Below are positions 10,991-19,800 of a DNA stretch of 64,000 bases, piece by piece. The stretch is from assembly GCA_030533445.1 (NCBI GenBank), contig CM060080.1:8109717-8173716 (forward strand). The letters run 5' to 3'. Every line of letters begins with the position of its first letter. Position 1 is the stretch's first letter. This DNA comes from Cyprinodon diabolis. Its lineage: Eukaryota > Chordata > Actinopteri > Cyprinodontiformes > Cyprinodontidae. The translations under genes and the position numbers were made by a program. The notes under the pieces were generated by a model. That model made no database searches. It saw only the letters and a program-made list of their open reading frames with translations, and was not told the origin of the DNA.

Positions 10991-11490
10991 GGGTTTCATC
11001 TGTTGACCCTGTTGTCTAACCCTGTGTTGCTCAGCATAAATAAATAACTTTCAGTGAATTTATGTCGTTTATGTACATTGTTGAAAAGGCACATTAAAAT
11101 GTAAGGAGGAACCTATGTTTTTTGTTCCGCATGTCATGTTGTTCCCCATGGGAAAGATTGATTGACACAATTCTTTTTTGCACCTGTTTTTTCCAAGAAT
11201 TCCGTAAAAATTAAAAAAAAATATCCACTGGACTTGGTTTCTTCTAGTTTTTTCAAGAAGTTTCACAGGAAAGCTTTAAGACTGTTTATTCCTCTGGAGT
11301 TTATGCGGCCAATGAGGCACGACTTTGTTTTACTTGGATTTATTTGTGTAAACCTTTATATTTGTTTTGAGCTAATCTGGGTTTCTGTTTCCCTTCTTAG
11401 TTCTGACGGCATTTTTTGGGGCTTTATAAGACATGTCCACAATAAATGGCTGTTAAAACCAAAAGAACGACGTTGAGCCTTGATTATCTC
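10991..11490. other. Intergenic, no gene identified
   Basis: Nothing supported. The stretch 11160-11270 weakly resembles an arm of the foldback element at 25456-25930 (both contain TCCACTGGACTT). Confidence 0.4.
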
Positions 11491-11494
11491 AAGA

Positions 11495-11632
11495 AGAGTA
11501 ACACTGGTGTTCGAATCAATGAGTCGATGCAATCAACTGGTTTTCTTTAGATAGAAAGCTGAATCAATTTGACTGGATGATCTGGTGAACTGTTTATTTC
11601 TGATGACATATAGAAATAAACTGAATTGAATA
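11495..11632 (+). repeat. Short interspersed repeat 'AATAAACTGAATTGAAT' family, partial copy
   Basis: Shares ATGAGTCGATGCAATCA, GATGATCTGGTGAACT and the ending AGAAATAAACTGAATTGAAT with copies at 32430-32735, 50235-50500 and 53815-54010, and with reversed copies at 36468-36575 and 57970-58215. This repeat is very common in teleost non-coding DNA. Confidence 0.7.
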
Positions 11633-11748
11633 ATTAAGTCCACCCTGCTGTCCAATAAGTTAAATTAGTAATGTACAAGTCAGCATTAGCTTTGGTTGAC
11701 ATTTGAGTGGAAAAATAATTTCCCCGTAAATCAGCCAGAACCTGCTGC

Positions 11749-11818
11749 CCTCAGACAGGATAATAAATCCGCTGTAGAGGAGGATGGAGAGGATGGAGAT
11801 GGCAAACACAGCTTCTAC
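11749..11818 (+). repeat. 70-bp direct repeat, left copy (flanks tandem array)
   Basis: TCAGACAGGATAATAAATCC through CAGCTTCTACCT is repeated at 12614-12684 with a few substitutions. The two copies bracket the tandem array at 11815-12410. Confidence 0.85.
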
Positions 11819-12415
11819 CTATCTATCTATCTGATGGAACTAGATAGGTAGCTAGGTAGGAAGCTATATAGGAAGCTAGGTGAGTAGTTAGATAGGTAGC
11901 TAGGTAGGAAGCTTTATAGGAAGCTAGGTGAGTAGTTAGATAGGTAACTACGTAGGAAGCCAGGCAGGTAGTTAGATTGGTAACTAGGTAGGGAGCTATA
12001 TATGAAGCCAGGTGAGTAGTTAGATGGCTAACAAGATAGATAGCTAGGTGGGTAGCTAGATGGGTAACTAGGTAGGAAGATATACAGGAAGCTAGATGAT
12101 TAGTTAGATAGGTAACTAGGTAGGAAGCTAGGCGGGTAGTTAGATAGGTAACTAGTTAGGAAGCTAGATGAATAGTTAGATAGGTAACTAGGTAGGAAGC
12201 TAGATGAATAGTTAGATAGGTAACTAGGTAGGAAGCTAGATGAATAGTTAAATAGGTAGCTAGGTAGGAAGCTATATAGGAAGCTAGGCGCATAGTTAGA
12301 TTGGTTACTAGGTAGGGAGCTATATATGAAGCCAGGTGAGTAGTTAGATGGCTAACAAGATAGATAGCTAGGTTGGTAGTTAAAAGGGTAACCTGGTAGG
12401 AAGCAGGTACAGATT
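11815..12415. repeat. GATA/CTAG-like tandem array (small copy)
   Basis: Tandem 12-bp blocks such as GGAAGCTAGGTG, AGTAGTTAGATA and GGTAACTAGGTA. The blocks belong to the same repeat as the 2.7-kb array at 17523-20265. A 104-codon antisense open frame (12156-12470) arises because units are multiples of 12. Confidence 0.95.
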
Positions 12416-12613
12416 TTGCTTTGTGATTTAGATTCACATAAAACTGAAGTACTTGGAGAGAACCAGGCATGAACAGGAAGAAAGGCTACAGGAGTCTGCA
12501 TTATAAAGGCCAGATTGCTCCACCATGTTTTCTCTACGTAGAGGAGAGGTTCTAGCCTGATGGGGTTGTGATGCAGTGAGGAGTTTGTAAGCAGAACGAT
12601 AGACTCCTCAGCC

Positions 12614-12684
12614 TCCTCAGACAGGATAACAAATCTACTGTAGAGAAGGATGGAGAGGACGGAGATGGCAAATACAGCTTCTAC
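12614..12684 (+). repeat. 70-bp direct repeat, right copy
   Basis: Second copy of 11749-11818, after the tandem array. The layout suggests the array expanded inside, or was duplicated together with, this sequence. Confidence 0.85.
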
Positions 12685-12689
12685 ATGTA

Positions 12690-13275
12690 ACGCTTGTTAA
12701 GGCTAATGATAAGGAACTGACTGTTGTAGTAAGGTGTTATCAGAAGAGGGTTCGTTGAGGAGTCTGAGGTGTGAATAATTATAGAGACAAAAATAAGGTT
12801 TAACTAGTTTTGTATTAGGTGGCCAAAGACAAAAAAACAAAAAAAAAACAAATACAAAGACAAAAACATTAATAACAAAACAACAGTATTTGATTAATTA
12901 TCCCCAAGGTTCAGTTGGGTTAGATTGTTCAGTGTTCATAAGTGTAAAGTCCACACGCTATGGTAATCCAGGGTTGGGAATATAATAGTCTTTATCCTTA
13001 TAGGAAAGAGAGTCTGTATCCTAGCGCACAGGTAGAGGTCTTAGCTCGCCATCTTCAGTTGAATTAGGGAAAAGAAGAAAAGTTGTTTTGAACCAGGTTG
13101 GAGTGAGGGTGATGTCCTTTTTCTGGCATAAAAAAAAACCTGACCTAGAATGGTCAAAAAGAAAAATGAGCAGTTGTTCTTAAACAATGAGATCTGCATG
13201 TATAAATTACGTGTGCATTAAATATTGGAACACATTTATATATGCAGATAGTTTTCCATATTTATACATTTTACC
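12690..13275. other. Intergenic, no gene identified
   Basis: AT-rich, with A-rich tracts near 12830. No exon or clear repeat boundary is seen. Confidence 0.4.
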
Positions 13276-13290
13276 AATATATATATAAAC

Positions 13291-13385
<95 letters not shown>
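13276..13385. repeat. (TA)n microsatellite
   Basis: Almost uninterrupted alternating TA of about 100 bp, ending directly at the left end of the Tc1 element. Tc1 elements integrate at TA, so this was a natural target. Confidence 0.98.
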
Positions 13386-13388
<3 letters not shown>

Positions 13389-14633
13389 TATATTGCCAAA
13401 AGTATTTGCTCACCCATCCAAATTATTGGAATCAGGTGTTCCAATCACTTCCATGGCCACAGGTGTATAAATTCAAGCACCTAGGCATGCAGACTGTTTT
13501 TACAAACATTTGTGAAAGAATGGGTCGCTCTCAGGAGCTCAGTGAATTCCAGCGTGGAACTTTGATAGGATGCCACCTGTGCAACAAATCCAGTCGTGAA
13601 ATTTCCTCGCTCCTAAATATTCCACAGTCAACTGTCAGCTGTATTATAAGAAAATGGAAGTGTTTGGGAACGACAGCAACTCAGCCACGAAGTGGTAGGC
13701 CACGTAAACTGACGGAGCGGGGTCAGCGGATGCTGAAGCGCATAGTGCGAAGAGGTCGCCAACTTTCTGCAGAGTCAATCACTACAGACCTCCAAACTTC
13801 ATGTGGCCTTCAGATTAGCTCAAGAACAGTGCGCAGAGAGCTTCATGGAATGGGTTTCCATGGTCGAGCAGCTGCATCCAAGCCATACATAACCAAGTGC
13901 AATGCAAAGCGTCGGATGCGGTGGTGTAAAGCACGCCGCCACTGGACTCTAGAGCAGTGGAGACGCGTTCTCTGGAGTGACGAATCGCGCTTCTCCATCT
14001 GGCAATCTGATGGACGGGTCTGGGTTTGGCGGTTGCCAGGAGAACGGTACTTGTCTGACTGCATTGTGCCAAGTGTAAAGTTTGGTGGAGGGGGGATTAT
14101 GGTGTGGGGTTGTTTTTCAGGAGCTGGGCTTGGCCCCTTAGTTCCAGTGAAAGGAACTCTGAATGCTTCAGCATACCAAGACATTTTGGACAATTCCATG
14201 CTCCCAACTTTGTGGGAACAGTTTGGAGCTGGCCCCTTCCTCTTCCAACATGACTGTGCACCAGTGCACAAAGCAAGGTCCATAAAGACATGGATGACAG
14301 AGTCTGGTGTGGATGAACTTGACTGGCCTGCACAGAGTCCTGACCTCAACCCGATAGAACACCTTTGGGATGAATTAGAGCGGAGACTGAGAGCCAGGCC
14401 TTCTCGTCCAACATCAGTGTGCGACCTCACAAATGCGCTTCTGGAAGAATGGTCAAAAATTCCCATAAACACACTCCTAAACCTTGTGGACAGCCTTCCC
14501 AGAAGAGTTGAAGCTGTTCTAGCTGCAAAGGGTGGACCGACGTCATATTGAACCCTATGGATTAGGAACGGGATGTCACTTAAGCTCATATGTGAGTCAA
14601 GGCAGGTGAGCAAATACTTTTGGCAATATAGTG
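13386..14633 (+). mobile_element. Complete Tc1-like (Tc1/mariner) DNA transposon
   Basis: A 1,248-bp element bounded by inverted terminal repeats that are identical over 29 bp (13386-13414 and 14605-14633; begin CACTATATTGCCAAAAGTAT) and flanked by TA on both sides (13384-13385, 14634-14635). It carries one uninterrupted transposase gene. Size, ends, TA target and gene are all typical of teleost Tc1-like elements. Matching ends and an open gene suggest a recent insertion. Confidence 0.97.
13520..14551 (+). CDS. Tc1-like transposase, DD34E, apparently intact
   Basis: Cut-and-paste transposase of 343 residues; the family is usually about 340. The start at 13520 ([10 protein letters not shown]) is preferred over the upstream in-frame ATG at 13406, which lies close to the terminal repeat. 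The N-terminal paired-like helix-turn-helix region covers about 5-110, with the GRPR-type motif SGRPRKL at 58-64. The catalytic domain shows D154 (LWSDESRF), a glycine-rich box ([18 protein letters not shown], 188-205), D245 (FQHDCAPVH) and E280 ([13 protein letters not shown]), with 34 residues between the last two, giving DD34E. No frameshift or stop is visible, so it could be active, though single missense changes cannot be judged by eye. Confidence 0.96.
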   Translation: MGRSQELSEFQRGTLIGCHLCNKSSREISSLLNIPQSTVSCIIRKWKCLGTTATQPRSGRPRKLTERGQRMLKRIVRRGRQLSAESITTDLQTSCGLQISSRTVRRELHGMGFHGRAAASKPYITKCNAKRRMRWCKARRHWTLEQWRRVLWSDESRFSIWQSDGRVWVWRLPGERYLSDCIVPSVKFGGGGIMVWGCFSGAGLGPLVPVKGTLNASAYQDILDNSMLPTLWEQFGAGPFLFQHDCAPVHKARSIKTWMTESGVDELDWPAQSPDLNPIEHLWDELERRLRARPSRPTSVCDLTNALLEEWSKIPINTLLNLVDSLPRRVEAVLAAKGGPTSY

Positions 14634-14639
14634 TAGCTA

Positions 14640-16670
14640 TAACAAATAACTATAATTACTTTCAAATGAATCATTTAACAGATTATTACAAAAGTTTTAG
14701 ATACTCAAAAACACATTGTAATTAGGTGCACTTTTTCCATACATCATGAATATTCAATGAAAAAAAAAACTAATTTCGAAATAAACTACTTGAGCAGAGA
14801 AAAATACTCAAGCAGATCTTAAGCTCATTAGTTCTTAAGTTGCGCAACAAATTCCATCGGTACGTAGCTACATTCAATTATTTATTTAATTTTCAATGAG
14901 GTAAGAAGAAAGAGAACTAAACCTCATTGCTTTTCTAATTATCCAGTCAAAAGCTGGAAGGGAAAAGGGAGAGAAAAAAAAAAAGTAAAATGAAGCAAAA
15001 GTGCAAACAAAAGGGGCGCTTCTGCTATACTAAAATGTAAAGCACAATTTGGCTTGAATGTAAATTAAAAATAATTTATATTAAACAAGTAGAAGCGATA
15101 TTTTACACGCTACAAGCGTAGTTCAAAATTTATAATAACGCTGGGGCTCAGCGCGGCAAGGAATTAAGTGGAGGCAGCGGTACAAACAAAAGACGCAAAT
15201 CGCGTAATATAAACTTAAATCTAGCCGCTGCAAACAAGACAAATGAGCCGCATCGGAGTTAATAACTCACCGTTGAAGGGATGACACATTTACCAGTTGA
15301 TCTCCGTCTGTGTAGTGGGATTATCGCATGACAACATGAGCGGTTTGGCCCAAATTGTGAGAGAGAAGCGATTCTGTAAAAAGTTACACTTGGTGAGGAA
15401 TTACACGATGTTAGTAAACATTAGGAGATTGCTTTTGTGGCGTTAAAGCACTCACCCGAAAGACAGGTTATAATATAGAATCTTTAGAAAGATCCAGTAC
15501 TTTTTTTTTTTTTTTTGAGACGAGACGCCAACAGAGCATGCAACAGCCACAGGTGAGGAATAAAGGAGGGAGTGGCACTCTGACTCCGCAGGTAAATAGA
15601 GTTGGGGTGATGTCGCACAGGGCGTGGCCCATCAAATTAAAAAGGACTTAGGAGCTGAGGGCTATATACACATTAGTACTGTGACCTGTGTGAAAACTCG
15701 CTGCACAAGACTCCACTGCTGAAGGAAAAGAGCTTGTTGAAAGGTTGCTGCCTTCACTGACAAACCAGTGAAATTGTGGTTTACTTTAAACGTGGCGCTT
15801 AGAGGAGGAAGTTTAATCACACAGAGAGAAAATCCCAACAGGAGGAACCATCATGGTGTAGGCTTTATTCCAACATCTGGTTGTTTAATTGGCTTAGTTT
15901 AGTTTCAATAAAAGTTAAGCTGCTAGAATGGCTGAGTTCATTACTAGACTTGAATCTATCTGAAAAAATCTACAGGAATAAACTGAAGATCAATAGGGGT
16001 AGAAATAATCCCAAACCCTCAACATTTAAAGGCAGTTTGTGTCGAAGCTCAATTCAATCCATGCTCTTCGTTTCTCCACTCAGGAAACTCCTGGAAGTTA
16101 TGATGACCAAAAAAAAGAAAAGGCTTTTCCTCAAACAGCTTCAGTTCTTATTCGTTGTCATTTCTGCTTGTCATTTATTATCTAATATGCTTTTCTGGGT
16201 CACTTAGAAAACGCTTTGACATGTGTGGCTGTTGAAGCATTGCAGCCTCCTGTTGTACTTATTGGTGATGGAGGTCCTAAGTTCAATTTTGACCTGTTTG
16301 TTCCAGGTTTTAGTCTTGTATCTTTATGGCCTCGGTCAGATTGGTGCTTTTTAACGTTTAAGATAAGGGTGCTTCTATGCTAAATGAATATAAACTATGC
16401 ATTTTTTTTTCTATTTATTTTAGTGGATGAATTTGGTTCCAATGAACATTTCCAAAAACTTTCTGATAGATACTTTTGAGGCGATAGTTTGTTCCATCAG
16501 TCTGCGCTGCACCTTTTCTATTCACTAATTAAAAAGCTCAGTGGTTGTTTTGGTTATTTAATGCCTTTAAGACAACAAAAGCTGTTTGGCTGAATGGTTT
16601 GCCTAAATGTTCTGTATCCATCGTGGAGCCATTTCTTTTCCTTTATTTATTTTGTGGGTCGTTTCTTTTC
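14640..16670. other. Region upstream of first talpid3 exon seen; no exon found
   Basis: About 2 kb without a convincing coding exon. A T-run lies at 15500-15516, and GGGCTATATACAC near 15660 resembles a TATA box. The frame 15881-16207 (108 codons) is hydrophobic/lysine noise with no splice context. N-terminal talpid3 exons were expected here or further left but were not recognised. Confidence 0.4.
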
Positions 16671-16675
16671 TTCAG

Positions 16676-16820
16676 GGACAACCTCTGTGTGCAGGCCCCT
16701 CTGGCTGAATGCCTTCACCTTCAGTCTTTGGCAAATGACACTCAGGAAGCGGTACGGAGAGCAAGTGATATGCTGAAGCAGATGGAGAGTCTGAAGACGG
16801 AGATAAAGATGCTGCTGACT
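16676..16820 (+). CDS. talpid3: talpid3 exon (first recognised)
   Basis: Acceptor TTTCTTCAG, donor ACT/GTGAGT. Encodes DNLCVQAPLAECL then a helical stretch (ANDTQEAVRRASDMLKQM, ESLKTEIKMLL) that looks coiled-coil. It begins with one base of a split codon (phase 1) and ends in phase 0, so at least one upstream exon must exist. Confidence 0.75.
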
Positions 16821-19800
16821 GTGAGTAATTAGTAATACTCTACTTGCAGTGTCGGGGCATCAGTTGATGTAAAATAATCAGTTAAATATGCTCAGAAGGA
16901 ACTAAATCTTTGATAATTATAAGGTGTTCAGGTAAAGAGACGGAGTTCTGGTGTTTACGAAGATCTGTCTTCCATCCAGCAGCAAGAACAGACTCCACAA
17001 TTCAGCTTTCCTGCTCCAGTTCAGAGTGAGATTCCAAATAAACATCTTGAGCCCCAACAGAACAAATCCAAGCCCAAGCAGGCCTGGTTCTACCTGTCCA
17101 GTGCTGAGCAAAGCCAGAGCCGTCCAAACGATCTTCAACAAAATGATTCCCAAAACACTTCTCACATCCAGCATAATAAGCAACATGAGAAGCTGGGTCA
17201 GCAGCTGCAGTCCCAGCTTAATCCGCCCAGCTCCCGGGATCTGCAGCCCGTTCCAACACCGTCTCAGGCTGGACCATCGCTGACTCATCCTAGCTTCACC
17301 CAGGAGTCCAGAGGTCTGTCTAACCAGCGCTCCCATCCAGGACTGGTCCAGAGGAAGCCCGGGAGCCACTCTGTGCTGGAGGAGGCGGGTCAGGTTCTCC
17401 GTCAGGCCCGGAGACGGAAAAAGGTTCTGGAGGAAAACCTGGAAGCTCTGATGAAAGCAAAGAATGGAGAAATCCTACACTGCCAGCTGGAAGCGCTGGC
17501 TGCTAACAGGTGATGAAAACACAGGAAGCTAGGTTGTTAGCTAGATGGATAGCTAGGTAGGAAGTTAGGTGAGTGGTTATATAGGGAACTAGGTAACAAG
17601 CTATATAGGAAGCTAGATCAATAGTTAGATAGGTAACTAGGTAGGAAGCTATATAGGAAGCTAGATCAATAGTTAGATAGGTAACTAGGTAGGAAGCTAG
17701 ATGAATAGTTAGATAGGTAGCTAGGTAGGAAGCCAGGCAGGTAGTTAGATAGGTAACTAGGTAGGAAGCTATATAGGAAGCTAGATCAAATGTTAGATAG
17801 GTAACTAGGTAGGAAGCTAGATCAATAGTTAGATAGGTAACTAGGTAGGAAGCTATATAGGAATCTAGATCAATAGTTAGATAGGTAACTAGGTAGGAAG
17901 CTAGATGAATAGTTAGATAGGTAGCTAGGTAGGAAGCCAGGCAGGTAGTTAGATAGGTAACTAGGTAGGAAGCTATATAGGAATCTAGATCAATAGTTAG
18001 ATAGGTAACTAGGTAGGAAGCTAGATGAATAGTTAGATAGGTAGCTAGGTAGGAAGCCAGGCAGGTAGTTAGATAGGTAACTAGGTAGGAAGCTATATAG
18101 GAAGCTAGATCAATAGTTAGATAGGAAACTAGGTAGGAAGCTAGATGAATAGTTAGATAGGTAGCTAGGTAGGAAGCCAGGCAGGTAGTTAGATAGGTAA
18201 CTAGGTAGGAAGCAATATCAATAGTTAGATAGGTAACTAGGTAGGAAGTTAGATGAATAGTTAGATAGGTAACTAGGTAGAAAGCTAATAAGGAAGCTAG
18301 ATCAATAGTTAGATAGGTAACTAGGTAGGAAGCTAGATGAATAGTTAGAAAGGTAGCTAGGTAGGAAGCCAGGCAGGTAGTTAGATAGGTAACTAGGTAG
18401 GAAGCTAGATCAATAGTTAGATAGGTAACTAGGTAGGAAGCTAGATTAATAGTTAGATAGGTAACTAGGTAGGAAGCTAGATCAATAGTTAGATAGGTAA
18501 CTAGGTAGGAAGCTAGATTAATAGTTAGATAGTTAGCTATATAGGAAGCTAGATCAAATGTTAGATAGGTAACTAGGTAGGAAGCTAGATCAATAGTTAG
18601 ATAGGTAACTAGGTAGGAAGCTATATAGGAAGCTAGATGAATAGTTAGATAGGTAACTAGGTAGGAAGCTAGATGAATAGTTAGATAGGTAACTAGGTAG
18701 GAAGCTAGATCAATAGTTAGATAGGTAACTAGGTAGGAAGCTAGATTAATAGTTAGATAGTTAGCTAAGTAGGAAGCTAGATCAATAGTTAGATAGGTAA
18801 CTAGGTTGGAAGCTATATAGGAAGCTAGATCAATAGTTAGATAGGTAACTAGGTAGGAAGCTAGATCAATAGTTAGATAGGTAACTAGGTAGGAAGCTAT
18901 ATAGGAAGCTAGATGAATAGTTAGATAGGTAACTAGGTAGGAAGCTAGATGAATAGTTAGATAGGTAACTAGGTAGGAAGCTAGATTAATAGTTAGATAG
19001 TTAGCTAGGTAGGAAGCTAGATCAATAGTTAGATAGGTAACTAGGTTGGAAGCTATATAGGAAGCTAGATCAATAGTTAGATAGGTAACTAGGTAGGAAG
19101 CTAGATCAATAGTTAGATAGGTAACTAGGTAGGAAGCTATATAGGAAGCTAGATGAATAGTTAGATAGGTAACTAGGTAGGAAGCTAGATGAATAGTTAG
19201 ATAGGTAACTAGGTAGGAAGCTGTATAGGAAGCTAGATCAATAGTTAGATAGGTAACTAGGTAGGAAGCTATATAGGAAGCTAGATGAATAGTTAGATAG
19301 GTAACTAGGTAGGAAGCTAGATGAATAGTTAGATAGGTAACTAGGTAGGAAGCTAGATTAATAGTTAGATAGGTAACTAGGTAGGAAGCTAGATTAATAG
19401 TTAGATAGGTAACTAGGTAGGAAGCTAGATGAATAGTTATATAGGTAACTAGGTAGGAAGCTAGATGAATAGTTAGATAGGTAACTAGGTAGGAAGCTGT
19501 ATAGGAAGCTAGATCAATAGTTAGATAGGTAACTAGGTAGGAAGCTATATAGGAAGCTAGATCAATAGTTAGATAGGTAACTAGGTAGGAAGCTAGATCA
19601 GTAGTTAGATAGGTAACTAGGTAGAAAGCTATATAGGAAGCTAGATCAATAGTTAGATAGGTAACTAGGTAGGAAGCTAGATGAATAGTTAGATAGGTAG
19701 CTAGGTAGGAAGCCAGGCAGGTAGTTAGATAGGTAACTAGGTAGGAGGCTATATAGGAAGCTAGATCAAATGTTAGATAGGTCACTAGGTAGGAAGCTAG

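Noticed and set aside
13207..13413. YIYIYIYI frame
   Set aside because: Translation of the (TA)n microsatellite.
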